64,000 nt of DNA from Palsa-851 sp035534435 (GTDB lineage: Bacteria; Chloroflexota; Dormibacteria; Aeolococcales; Aeolococcaceae), in the NCBI GenBank assembly GCA_035534435.1, contig DATLRX010000002.1:1-64000 (forward strand), read 5' to 3'. The position numbers and the translations under genes are program-made. Positions 25,402 through 33,619 of this stretch are shown one piece after another. Numbering within the stretch: the stretch's first letter is position 1; each line of letters opens with the position of its first letter. Under the pieces are notes generated by a model. The model was not told the origin of the DNA, searched no databases, and saw only the letters and a list, made by a program, of their open reading frames with translations.

Positions 25402-25834
25402 TCCTCGCCATCATCGTGCAGCGGGGTGGCGTCCCGCCCGGCGACGACGATGTCCCATGCGTACCCGAGTGACCACTCGGGCCGGGTGAGCTCCAGCGAC
25501 CAGCGCGCGACCAGTCGCTCGCGCACCGCGGGGTCCGGCATCGCGTTGTCGAGCGGATCGAGCGGCAGCAGCGGATCCCCGGGACGAGCGCCCCGGACAC
25601 GGGCTCGCCGTCCTCGTCGCGGACCGACCCATTGATGGTGATGCGCTCGCCGATCGGTTCGCCCTCGTGCTGACGCGTGAGGTCGTGCTCCAGGGGGCCG
25701 ATCGTGATGCCGGTGAGCAGCGGCGCCGAGAGGTCGGGGAAGCGTTCCGGCAGCACGCGAAGCGGGCGTTTCGGGGCGCGCAGCTCGCTGGAGCGGTACG
25801 CCGGTGTGTTGTTGGGTGGATGCACCGAAGGCAT
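25398..25834 (-). pseudogene. pcaH: Protocatechuate 3,4-dioxygenase beta subunit with internal deletion and frameshift
   Basis: The gene starts at ATG 25834 (TGATG overlap with pcaF). Its first part is normal PcaH: YRSSELRAPKRPL, LTRQHEGEPIGERI, and DEDGEPVSGALV. At about 25585-25592 it jumps to PGDPLLPLDPLDNAMPD, which belongs near the C-terminus, and this part is in a different frame. It then continues ERLVARWSLELT and LGYAWDIVVAG, and ends at 25398 with the ATGA overlap to pcaG. Roughly 85-90 residues are missing. They would hold both Tyr and both His ligands of the catalytic Fe(III). As read, no active enzyme can be made. A real deletion and an assembly collapse are both possible. Confidence 0.85.
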
Positions 25835-27015
25835 CAGCGCTCCACCACGACCGCGAGGCCCTGACCGACGCCGATGCAGATCGCCGCGAGCCCGAAACCG
25901 CCGCCGCGCCGGGCCAGCTCATGAGCCAGCGAGGCGATGATCCGCGCTCCCGAGCAGCCGATCGGGTGGCCGATCGCGATCGCTCCTCCGTTCGGATTGA
26001 CCTTCTCGGGGTCGAGCTCCGGCCAGAGGTGCAGGCAGGCGAGCGACTGTGCCGCGAACGCCTCGTTGAGCTCGACGACCGCGACGTCGTCCCAACCGAT
26101 GCCCGCTTTGCGAAGCGCCGCGTTCGCCGCCTCGACCGGTCCGATCCCGTACATCGGTGGCTCGACTGCGCTCACACCTCGCGAGACGATGCGGGCGAGC
26201 GGTTCGCGGCCCGAGCGACGCACGCCGTCGGAGTCCGCGAGCAGCACGGCAGCCGCGCCGTCGTTGAGCGGGGACGCGTTCCCGGCGGTGACCGTGCCAT
26301 CGCCGCGAAACACCGGTCGAAGCCTGGCGAGCGCTTCGAGCGAGCTGTCGCCACGGATGCACTCATCGCGGATGAGGTCGACGCCATCGATCGGAACGAC
26401 CTCGTCCGCATAGCGGCCGGCGTCCCACGCAGCGGCCGCCATGCGATGGCTGCGCAGCGCGAACGCGTCCTGCTCCTCACGCGTGATCCCATACGTGGAC
26501 GCGAGCAGCTCCGCGCCTTCACCGAGCGAGATCGTCCATTCCGCCGGCATGCGCGGGTTCACCATGCGCCAGCCGAGCGTCGTCGAGAACAGCGTCTCGT
26601 TGGTGCGGGGATACCCACGCTCGGGCTTGAGCATCACCCACGGTGCGCGGCTCATCGACTCGACGCCGCCGGCGATGCAGACCGAATGATCACCGACCTG
26701 GATCGCGCGACTCGCCTGGATCACCGCCTCGAGCCCGGACCCGCAGAGGCGGTTGACGGTCGTCCCGGGAACGGACGGCGGCACGCCCGCGAGCAGCAGT
26801 GCCATGCGGGCGACGTTACGGTTGTCCTCGCCGGCGCCGTTGCCGTCACCAAAGACCACGTCGCCGATCTGCGCCGGCTCGAGCGACGGAGTGCGCTTGA
26901 GCAGTGCGGTGATCACGTACGCGGCGAGATCGTCCGGACGCTGCCCGGCAAGCGCGCCGCCGTGGCGGCCGATCGGCGTGCGCACCGCGTCCAGGATGAA
27001 GACCTCACCGCTCAC
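25834..27015 (-). CDS. pcaF: Beta-ketoadipyl-CoA thiolase (acetyl-CoA acyltransferase)
   Basis: 393 residues from GTG 27015 (GTGA overlap with pcaJ). Thiolase motifs: acyl-accepting Cys91 in NRLCGSGLEA, NEAFAAQSLA, GHPIGCSGAR with the catalytic His, and the C-terminal Cys in CIGVGQGLA, where Val replaces the more usual Gly. It cleaves beta-ketoadipyl-CoA to succinyl-CoA and acetyl-CoA, the last step of the pathway. The adjacent CoA-transferase subunits supply its substrate. Confidence 0.93.
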   Translation of the reverse strand: MSGEVFILDAVRTPIGRHGGALAGQRPDDLAAYVITALLKRTPSLEPAQIGDVVFGDGNGAGEDNRNVARMALLLAGVPPSVPGTTVNRLCGSGLEAVIQASRAIQVGDHSVCIAGGVESMSRAPWVMLKPERGYPRTNETLFSTTLGWRMVNPRMPAEWTISLGEGAELLASTYGITREEQDAFALRSHRMAAAAWDAGRYADEVVPIDGVDLIRDECIRGDSSLEALARLRPVFRGDGTVTAGNASPLNDGAAAVLLADSDGVRRSGREPLARIVSRGVSAVEPPMYGIGPVEAANAALRKAGIGWDDVAVVELNEAFAAQSLACLHLWPELDPEKVNPNGGAIAIGHPIGCSGARIIASLAHELARRGGGFGLAAICIGVGQGLAVVVER

Positions 27016-27776
27016 GACGCGCCCTTGGTCGCCTCCAGGCGGCGGAGCACCGCGAGCTCCTCAGCACTCGGTGGGTCTGTGGTCGACAGGTCCGGGGAGG
27101 TCGCGAGCGGCCATCCGGTCGCCGCCCGTGCCTGCTCCGCGGTCGCACCGGGGTGGACGCTCACCAGCGTCAGCTCGCACGTGTCGGGGTGGGGCGTCAG
27201 CACGCCGAGGTCCGTAATGACGACTCGCGGTCCCGCGCCGCGGAGGCCGAGGCGCTGGCGGTCACCCGGGCCCTGACCGAAACCGACCGACGTGACGAAG
27301 TCCACCCGGTCGACGAACGTGCGCAGCGTCTGCCGGACCACGACGACACCCTCGCGACACGAGGCCGCGATCTCGGGCGCGCCTCCAGCCCCCGGCAGCC
27401 GGACGCCGGGATGCCGATAGTCCTTGCCGATCACCGTGGTGTTGATATTGGCGTAGCGGTCGATCTGCGCCGCGCTGAGGAACCCGACGTCGATCCTGCC
27501 GGGCTGCAACCAGTAGTTGAAGACCTCGGGAACGCTCACGACGGTGTCGGCCGTGTCTGCGAGCATGCCGTCGCCGATGGAGAGCGGCAACCGGTCCGGC
27601 TTGGCGCCGAGCGTGCCCGACTCGTAGATGAGCACGACATCCGGCGCGTGCGTGAACCGCGCCAGGTTCGCCGCGGTGCTCGGCAGACCGATGCCGACGA
27701 AACAGACCGTCCCGTTGTGCAGCTGCCGGGCGGCGGCCACGGTCATCATCTCGTCGGCGGTGTATTCCTCGGTCAC
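27012..27776 (-). CDS. pcaJ: 3-oxoadipate CoA-transferase, subunit B
   Basis: 254 residues from GTG 27776, overlapping the pcaI stop (GTGA). The catalytic Glu lies in LIYESGTLG, and VCFVGIGLPSTAAN and PHPDTCELTLVSVHPG match class I CoA-transferase beta subunits. With PcaI it transfers CoA from succinyl-CoA to beta-ketoadipate. Sequence style is close to glutaconate CoA-transferases, as for many actinobacterial PcaJ proteins, so a related dicarboxylate substrate cannot be excluded. Confidence 0.9.
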   Translation of the reverse strand: MTEEYTADEMMTVAAARQLHNGTVCFVGIGLPSTAANLARFTHAPDVVLIYESGTLGAKPDRLPLSIGDGMLADTADTVVSVPEVFNYWLQPGRIDVGFLSAAQIDRYANINTTVIGKDYRHPGVRLPGAGGAPEIAASCREGVVVVRQTLRTFVDRVDFVTSVGFGQGPGDRQRLGLRGAGPRVVITDLGVLTPHPDTCELTLVSVHPGATAEQARAATGWPLATSPDLSTTDPPSAEELAVLRRLEATKGAS

Positions 27777-28591
27777 GCCGCGGGTGCCCTGCGCAGGACG
27801 TTCTCGTCCATCCAGCGGAGAAACGTCTCGCGCTCGCGGCTGATGCCGTCCCACTCGGTGTAGAACGCGTTGTCCCGATACGAGTATCCCTGCGCGTACG
27901 ACGGGTGCGCGCCCCCCGGGGCGAGCGCGATGTAGTTGGTCGCAAACGAGGGCAGGACCACATCGTGGGGCCGCGGATCGAGGCTGTCGACGATCTCCTC
28001 GACGGTGATGAGCGATCGCTTCGCGGCGAGCACGGCCTCCTTCTGCACGCCGAGGATGCCCCACATCTGCACGTTGCCCTTCCGGTCGGCCCGTTGCGCG
28101 TGGATGATCGTCACGTCGGGTGCCAGCGCCGGCACCGCGGTGAGCACCTCGCCGGTGAAGGGGCACGTGATCGGCCGGATCGTGTCCGTGTGCGCCGGCA
28201 GGTCGGTGCCGACGTAGCCGCGTAGGACGGCGAACGGGAGGCCGCTCGCTCCTGCGAGATAGCGATTCGCCATCCCCGCGTGGCTGTGCTCCTCGAGCTC
28301 GAGCGGCAGCGGCCACGCGTTCTCGACCGCATCTCGGAACCGGTGCAGGGATCCGACCCCCGGGTTGCCGCCCCAGGAGAAGATGAGCTTGGTCGCGCAT
28401 CCCATCCCGATGAGCTGGTCGTAGATCAGATCAGGCGTCATCCGCACCAGCGTGAGGTTGCGCCGGCCCTGCCGGATGACCTCGTGCCCGGCCGCGAAGG
28501 GGATGAGGTGGGTGAAGCCCTCCATGACCAGCGTGTCGCCGTCGTGCACCACCTCGGCCACGCCGTCGGTCAGCGAGACGATCTCAGCCAC
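27773..28591 (-). CDS. pcaI: 3-oxoadipate CoA-transferase, subunit A
   Basis: 272 residues from GTG 28591. First gene of the pca operon. CoA-transferase alpha-subunit features: VMEGFTHLIPFAAGHE, SWGGNPGVGSLHRFRDA, and HAQRADRKGNVQMWG. It pairs with PcaJ. The upstream gap of 176 bases to the divergent importer gene holds promoter-like sequences and GTTC/GAAC repeats. Confidence 0.9.
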   Translation of the reverse strand: MAEIVSLTDGVAEVVHDGDTLVMEGFTHLIPFAAGHEVIRQGRRNLTLVRMTPDLIYDQLIGMGCATKLIFSWGGNPGVGSLHRFRDAVENAWPLPLELEEHSHAGMANRYLAGASGLPFAVLRGYVGTDLPAHTDTIRPITCPFTGEVLTAVPALAPDVTIIHAQRADRKGNVQMWGILGVQKEAVLAAKRSLITVEEIVDSLDPRPHDVVLPSFATNYIALAPGGAHPSYAQGYSYRDNAFYTEWDGISRERETFLRWMDENVLRRAPAA

Positions 28592-28638
28592 GTCGGATCC
28601 TCATGATGTCCGCAGAGCGAACACTCGTCCTCACTTCC

Positions 28639-28669
28639 ATAGTAATTCGACGGCGCAGTCCCTCGTCAA
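28639..28669 (-). promoter_or_regulatory. Candidate promoter of the pca operon
   Basis: On the minus strand TTGACG (28664-28669) and TACTAT (28639-28644) are separated by 19 bases, slightly wide for a sigma-70-type promoter. It lies about 48 bases upstream of the pcaI start. A GCGAAC half-site at 28617-28622 lies just downstream. Confidence 0.4.
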
Positions 28670-28696
28670 TCACCGTATTGCCTGTTGCCACAGGGA

Positions 28697-28702
28697 TATG
28701 AT
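28697..28702 (+). promoter_or_regulatory. Candidate -10 box for the importer operon
   Basis: TATGAT is close to the -10 consensus. No good -35 lies at standard spacing (TTGCCT at 28678 is only 13 bases away), which fits an activator-dependent promoter. The repeat operator begins two bases downstream. Confidence 0.35.
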
Positions 28703-28703
28703 A

Positions 28704-28738
28704 CGTTCATCCACAGAACGTGAGTTCGCTATGCGAAC
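28704..28738. promoter_or_regulatory. GTTC/GAAC repeat operator between divergent pca and importer units
   Basis: CGTTC (28704-28708) and GAACG (28716-28720) form an inverted repeat. Immediately after it, GTTCGC-TAT-GCGAAC (28724-28738) is a perfect 6+3+6 palindrome; GAAC-GTGA-GTTC at 28716-28727 links the two. The 15-base palindrome closely resembles known operators of PcaU/PobR/PcaR-type IclR regulators (GTTCGATAATCGCAC-like). The IclR gene at 21600-22400 in the pca operon is the obvious candidate ligand. An extra half-site GCGAAC is at 28617-28622. Confidence 0.6.
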
Positions 28739-28767
28739 ATTAGCCGGATCAGTACGGGGTGCGGGCC

Positions 28768-30132
28768 ATGGCGCAAGAGGACACCCTCGTCAAAGCGGAC
28801 GGGGTATCAATCGTCGACCGTCTCATCGGCGACCATCAGGTGTCTCGACGCACCGTGCTCAAGGCCCTCGGCGCCGGTTCGGTCTCGATGGTCGCCGGGG
28901 GGATCCTCGACGCGTGCGGCTCGCTCGGCAACACGGGCGGAAGCTCGAGCGCCGGGACGATCAAGATCGGATACGTCAGCCCGCTGACGGGACCGGCAGC
29001 AGGGTTCGGCGAGCCGGATCCCTACGTCGTCTCGCTCGCCCGCAAGGCGTGGGCAAACGGCCTCACCGTCGGTTCGAAGAAGTACGACGTGCAGATCATC
29101 ACGGAGGACAGCCAGTCCGGTCCGCGCGCCCAGCAGGCTGCCGCGGACCTGATCAACACCTCGAACGTCGATCTCATCCTCACGACATCCGCGCCTGAGA
29201 CGGTCAACCCCGTGTCGGATGCCGCCGAGGCCGCGGGCGTGCCCTGCATCTCGACGGTCGTGCCGTGGGAGGCGTGGTATTTCGGGCGCCAGGCCAACCC
29301 CGCGGCGCCCGTTCCATTCAAGTGGACATACCACTTCGCGTTCGGCGTCGCGCAGTTCGCCAACGCGTACACGAAGCTCTGGCCGCAGGTCACCACCAAC
29401 AAGGTGGTCGGCGTCATGTGGCCGAACGACGCCGACGGCAACGCGATCCGCGGAGCACTCGGACCCCTGCTCAAGAAGGCCGGCTACACGATCATCGACC
29501 CGGGCGCGTACGCCGACGGCAGCACCGACTACACGGCACAGATCTCGCTCTTCAAGCAGAAGAATTGCGAGATCTTCAACACCTTCCCGATCCCGCCCGA
29601 CTTCGTGACGTTCTGGGAGCAGGCGGCGCAGCAGGGCTACAAGCCGAAGATCGCGCAGATCGCCAAGACCGGGTTGTTCCCATCGCAGGTCGAGGCACTC
29701 GGCTCGATCGGCAACGGTCTCGCCAGCGGCGTGTACTGGGCGCCGACCTGGCCCTACAAGTCGTCGCTCACCGGCGTCAGCTCGGCGGACCTCGCCACCG
29801 GGTACCAGGCGAGTTCCGGCAAGGAGTGGAACCAGCAGGCCGGCGCGAGCCTGGCGCTGTTCGACGTCGCGAACGCCGCGCTCAAGGCGAGCGGCAATCC
29901 CAAGGACAAGCAGGCTGTCGCCACGGCGATGAAGACCCTCGCCGTCGACACACCCCTCGGTCATCTCGCATGGGGCACCGGTGGGACTCCGCCCAACGTG
30001 GTCGCGACTCCGATCATCGGTGGTCAGTGGGTGGCGACCCCGGGAACCGCGTACCCGATCAACTTCGTGATCTGCGAGAACTCGAACGATGCCAACGTCC
30101 CCATTGCGGCGACACTGACCGCTTACAGCTAA
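28768..30132 (+). CDS. Branched-chain amino acid-type ABC transporter substrate-binding lipoprotein
   Basis: 454 residues from ATG 28768 (GTG 28759 is an alternative). The leader contains a twin-arginine-like SRRTVLKALG, a hydrophobic stretch, and a lipobox-like LDAC, so it is probably a Tat-exported lipoprotein. The mature part has the type I periplasmic-binding fold: KIGYVSPLTGPAAG, QQAAADLINTSNVDLIL, GVMWPNDADGNAI. First gene of a five-gene LIV-type importer facing the pca operon and followed by aromatic genes. It therefore probably binds an aromatic acid rather than leucine; this is inference from context. Confidence 0.9.
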   Translation: MAQEDTLVKADGVSIVDRLIGDHQVSRRTVLKALGAGSVSMVAGGILDACGSLGNTGGSSSAGTIKIGYVSPLTGPAAGFGEPDPYVVSLARKAWANGLTVGSKKYDVQIITEDSQSGPRAQQAAADLINTSNVDLILTTSAPETVNPVSDAAEAAGVPCISTVVPWEAWYFGRQANPAAPVPFKWTYHFAFGVAQFANAYTKLWPQVTTNKVVGVMWPNDADGNAIRGALGPLLKKAGYTIIDPGAYADGSTDYTAQISLFKQKNCEIFNTFPIPPDFVTFWEQAAQQGYKPKIAQIAKTGLFPSQVEALGSIGNGLASGVYWAPTWPYKSSLTGVSSADLATGYQASSGKEWNQQAGASLALFDVANAALKASGNPKDKQAVATAMKTLAVDTPLGHLAWGTGGTPPNVVATPIIGGQWVATPGTAYPINFVICENSNDANVPIAATLTAYS

Positions 30133-30151
30133 GACTGGGGCGCGTATCGTC

Positions 30152-30886
30152 GTGCCGGTGTCGGATCCTCTGCTCGAGGCGAGCGGCATCGCTCAGCGAT
30201 TCGGCGCGCTGGTCGTGCTCGACGGAGTCGACTTTGCGCTCGGATCCGCGGAGTCGGTTGGTGTCGTGGGACCGAACGGCGCCGGCAAGACGACGCTGCT
30301 GAACATCCTTGCGGGCTCGCAACGTCCGACGTCGGGACGTGTCCGCTATCAGGGCGCTGATGTGACCGGTGTGCGCGCCGATCGCCGCTGCCGCATGGGC
30401 ATCGGCCGGACGCACCAGATCCCGCGTCCGTTCGTCGGCATGACGGTCTTTGAGAACGTGCTCGTCGGCGCGATGCTCGGCGCGGGCCTGCGCAGCACGG
30501 CCGCGTTCGAGCGAACGGTCGACGTGCTGCGGACGTGCGGTCTCATCGATGTCGCCAACCGCAGGGCCGCCGATCTGGGCCTGCTCGATCGCAAGCGACT
30601 CGAGCTCGCGCGAGCGCTCGCCACAAACCCAAAGGTGTTGTTCCTCGACGAGATCGGTGGAGGTCTGACCGACGCCGAAGCGCTCGAGCTCGTCGCGACG
30701 ATCCAGCAGCTCCGCACACGCGGCATCGCGATCATCTGGATCGAGCACATCGTGCATGTGCTCGTGCAGGCCATCGACCGGCTCGTGTGTCTCGACTCGG
30801 GCCGCATCATCGCCGACGGCCTGCCCAGGGATGTGCTCGCCGACTCGCGGGTCATCGACGCGTATCTCGGAGCGGCCGCACCGTGA
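30152..30886 (+). CDS. ABC transporter ATP-binding protein, LivG type
   Basis: 244 residues from GTG 30152. Walker A GPNGAGKTT is normal and Walker B is LFLDEIGG. The LSGGQ-like signature expected before KRLELARALA is replaced by ADLGLLDRK, so this subunit's C-loop is degenerate. Its partner at 30883 has an intact one. It energises the importer on the cytoplasmic side. The next gene overlaps by four bases (GTGA). Confidence 0.9.
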   Translation: MPVSDPLLEASGIAQRFGALVVLDGVDFALGSAESVGVVGPNGAGKTTLLNILAGSQRPTSGRVRYQGADVTGVRADRRCRMGIGRTHQIPRPFVGMTVFENVLVGAMLGAGLRSTAAFERTVDVLRTCGLIDVANRRAADLGLLDRKRLELARALATNPKVLFLDEIGGGLTDAEALELVATIQQLRTRGIAIIWIEHIVHVLVQAIDRLVCLDSGRIIADGLPRDVLADSRVIDAYLGAAAP

Positions 30887-31611
30887 GCCTGCTCGAGGTG
30901 CGCGCGGTTGACGCGCAGTACGGGTTGCTCACGGCGGTCCGCGGCGTGACGCTGTCGATCGAGGATGGCGAGACACACGCGCTGGTCGGCGCCAACGGTG
31001 CGGGCAAGACGACGCTCCTCCGTACCATCGCCGGGGCGCATCGTCCCGCGGCCGGGACCATCGTGTTCGACGGCGCCGACATCACCAGGATTCCCGCGCA
31101 CCGGCGAGTGAGCCTCGGGATCGCGCTCGTCCCCGAGGGTCGCAGGCTCTTTCCCGGCCTGTCGGTCGAGGAGAACCTCAGCATTGCGGGCGGCAAGCGG
31201 CGCCATGGGGAATGGACTGTCGATCGCGTGCTCGAGGCCTTCCCGATGCTTCGGGAGCGTCGCAAGCAGCGCGCCGCGACTCTCTCCGGGGGCGAGCAGC
31301 AGGCGACCGCGATCGGCCGCGCGCTGATGTGCAACCCGCGCCTGGTCCTCCTTGACGAGGTGTCGCTCGGGCTGTCGCCGATCGCCGTCGCCGCGGTTTA
31401 CGACTCGCTGAAGTCGCTCATCGCCGGAGGGACGACAGTCGTGCTGGTCGAGCAGGATCTCGGCCGTGCGCTCGGCGTGGCGTCGCGCGTCACCTGCATG
31501 CTCCACGGCGAGGTCGTCCTCGAAGGAGCCGCGAGGGAGCTCACGCGCGACCAGATCACCGCCGCCTACTTTGGAACGCAGCGCCCCGCGAGCGCCGGAG
31601 CTGCGTCGTGA
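30883..31611 (+). CDS. ABC transporter ATP-binding protein, LivF type
   Basis: 242 residues from GTG 30883, overlapping the LivG-like stop. Walker A GANGAGKTT, an intact signature TLSGGEQQATAIGRAL and Walker B LVLLDEVSLGLSP are present. Forms a heterodimer with the LivG-like subunit and the two permeases. Ends in a GTGA overlap with the LivH-like gene. Confidence 0.92.
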   Translation: MSLLEVRAVDAQYGLLTAVRGVTLSIEDGETHALVGANGAGKTTLLRTIAGAHRPAAGTIVFDGADITRIPAHRRVSLGIALVPEGRRLFPGLSVEENLSIAGGKRRHGEWTVDRVLEAFPMLRERRKQRAATLSGGEQQATAIGRALMCNPRLVLLDEVSLGLSPIAVAAVYDSLKSLIAGGTTVVLVEQDLGRALGVASRVTCMLHGEVVLEGAARELTRDQITAAYFGTQRPASAGAAS

Positions 31612-32486
31612 CCTGGGTCAACGTCATCGTCCAGGGCGTGCTCCTCGGCGGCTTCTACGCGCTGCTCGCGTGCGGGTTGTCGCTGATGTTCGGTGTGATG
31701 CGCATCATCAACCTCGCTCACGGGGACATCGCTGTCGTCGGCGCCTACCTCGTCTGGTACCTGGCGACGCAGCTCTCGATCTCCCCGTTCCTCGCTGCGC
31801 TGCTGGTGATCCCGGGCATGTGGGTCGTCGGGTATGCGATGTACGTGTTGTTGCTCGAGCGCAGCCGGCGAGCCGGCCTCCTCGTCCCGCTGCTGACGAC
31901 GTTCGGGCTGGCGATCGTCATCCAGAACGTCCTGCTGCAGGTGTTCTCGCCCGATGTGCACTCCCTGCTGAGCAGCACAGGCTCCCTCGCGACGGCGAGC
32001 GCGAGCTTCGGCGGTGGCCTCTCCATCTCCGCGCTCGGAGCACTCATCTTCGCAACCGCGGTGGTGGTGCTCACGGGCCTGCAGCTCTTCCTCTCCCGCA
32101 CGAACGCGGGCCGTCAGATGCGCGCGACCGCAGAGGATCCTGACGCAGCCGAGCTCGTCGGCATCAACGCGCGCGCCGTCTACGCGCGGGCCACCGCAAT
32201 CGCGGTGGCGACCGCAGCGCTCGGCGGCGTGTTCCTCGCGATCCGCTCCACGTTCGATCCTTCGACCGGACCGACGCAGCTCATCTTCGCGTTCGAGGCC
32301 GTCGTCATCGGTGGATTCGGCTCGGCGTGGGGGACGCTTGCCGGCGGCGTCGTGCTCGGCGTCGCACAGGTGATCGGCGAGCAGGTCAACCCACAGTACG
32401 CGGTGCTGTTCGGTCACATCGTCTTTCTGGCGGTGCTCGCCGCGCCGCGAGTCGGGATCCTCGCCCGCCGGGGGCAGACCCTATGA
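31608..32486 (+). CDS. ABC transporter permease, LivH type
   Basis: 292 residues from GTG 31608. About eight membrane helices, with the LivH opening QGVLLGGFYALLACGLSLMF, the NLAHGDIAVVGAYL motif, and a GIN(A)RAVYARA coupling segment. Part of the LIV-type importer; overlaps LivF-like and LivM-like genes by four bases on each side. Confidence 0.92.
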   Translation: MTWVNVIVQGVLLGGFYALLACGLSLMFGVMRIINLAHGDIAVVGAYLVWYLATQLSISPFLAALLVIPGMWVVGYAMYVLLLERSRRAGLLVPLLTTFGLAIVIQNVLLQVFSPDVHSLLSSTGSLATASASFGGGLSISALGALIFATAVVVLTGLQLFLSRTNAGRQMRATAEDPDAAELVGINARAVYARATAIAVATAALGGVFLAIRSTFDPSTGPTQLIFAFEAVVIGGFGSAWGTLAGGVVLGVAQVIGEQVNPQYAVLFGHIVFLAVLAAPRVGILARRGQTL

Positions 32487-33541
32487 TCCGCCGGCGCGGC
32501 GCACCGCTCGCCGCGGGGTTCCATGTGCAACGCTGGACGCGCGTGTCGATGGCGTCGGTGGCCGTCACGCTGCTCGTCATCGCGCTGCTGGCCGTGGTGC
32601 CGTTCCTCTTCGGTGCGGACGTCGACGAGCAGCTGACCGTGCTGCTGACGCTCGTGATCCTGGCGGTGATGTGGAACGCGCTCGCCGGCTACGGCGGCTT
32701 GATCTCGGTGGGACAGCAGGCGTTCATCGGGCTCGGTGCCTACGGCACGATCTTCCTGACACAGCACGGGTTCACGCCGTACCTCGCGATGATCATCGCC
32801 GGGCTCGGTGCGGGCGCGGTTGCCATCCCGACCTCGTTCCTCATGCTGCGCCTGCGCGGTGGGCAGTTCGCGATCGGCATGTGGGTCGTCGCCGAGGTGT
32901 TCGCCATCCTCGTCTCCCTCGACTCGAGTCTCGGCGGTGGGACGGGCGTGTCGCTCGTCGGCCTCAACGTGTTCGCGCCCGGCTACCGTCAGGCGTACAC
33001 GTTCTGGATCACGCTCGCGTGCGCGACCGTGCTCCTCGGCCTGGTGTTCGTGCTGCTGCGCCGTCCGATCGGCACGTCGCTGCAGGCAGTGCGCGACGAC
33101 GAGCAGGCCGCGGCGTCACTCGGGGTCAACGTCGCGCGCTCGAAGCGCGTGCTGTTCATCGTCGCCGCCACCGGCTGCGGGATCGCGGGCTCGCTCTACC
33201 TGGCCAACACGCTCTTCATCCAGACCGGGTCGGTGTTCGGTGTGCAGTGGACCGCGTACATGCTCTTCATGGTGCTGGTGGGTGGTCTCGGCACGTTCGA
33301 GGGACCGATTCTCGGCGCGGTCATCTTCTATCTGATCCAGGCGAACTTCGGCAACAGTGGTGCCTGGTACTTCATCGGGCTCGGAGCCGTCGCGATCGCG
33401 TTCGCGCTCTTCCTGCCCCACGGGCTCTGGGGCGCGATCGACCGGCGACTCCGGTTGCGGCTGCTGCCCGTCGGTTACACACTACGATCCCTGAAGGCGA
33501 CTGCGCCGGCCCAGCCCCACGCCGACGCCGGCGATGGGTGA
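32483..33541 (+). CDS. ABC transporter permease, LivM type
   Basis: 352 residues from ATG 32483 (ATGA overlap); the longer upstream frame lies inside LivH and is not supported. About nine helices, with NALAGYGGLISVGQQAFIGL and LQAVRDDEQAAASLGVNV as LivM landmarks. Completes the importer. A 78-base gap then separates it from the aldehyde dehydrogenase gene, which has its own strong ribosome site. Confidence 0.92.
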   Translation: MIRRRGAPLAAGFHVQRWTRVSMASVAVTLLVIALLAVVPFLFGADVDEQLTVLLTLVILAVMWNALAGYGGLISVGQQAFIGLGAYGTIFLTQHGFTPYLAMIIAGLGAGAVAIPTSFLMLRLRGGQFAIGMWVVAEVFAILVSLDSSLGGGTGVSLVGLNVFAPGYRQAYTFWITLACATVLLGLVFVLLRRPIGTSLQAVRDDEQAAASLGVNVARSKRVLFIVAATGCGIAGSLYLANTLFIQTGSVFGVQWTAYMLFMVLVGGLGTFEGPILGAVIFYLIQANFGNSGAWYFIGLGAVAIAFALFLPHGLWGAIDRRLRLRLLPVGYTLRSLKATAPAQPHADAGDG

Positions 33542-33606
33542 AGGGGAGAACGCGAGCCGGACGTCAACGAGAGAGCGCGAGGACATGAAGCGACACATCA
33601 GGATTT

Positions 33607-33611
33607 GGAGG
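33607..33611 (+). promoter_or_regulatory. Ribosome binding site fixing the aldehyde dehydrogenase start
   Basis: GGAGG, eight bases before ATG 33620. It excludes the in-frame upstream start at 33605, which lies within or before it. Confidence 0.65.
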
Positions 33612-33619
33612 TTGGCAGC

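Noticed and set aside
28807..30189. 460-codon minus-strand open frame opposite the substrate-binding protein
   Set aside because: No recognisable motifs; the plus strand has a signal peptide, lipobox and binding-protein fold.
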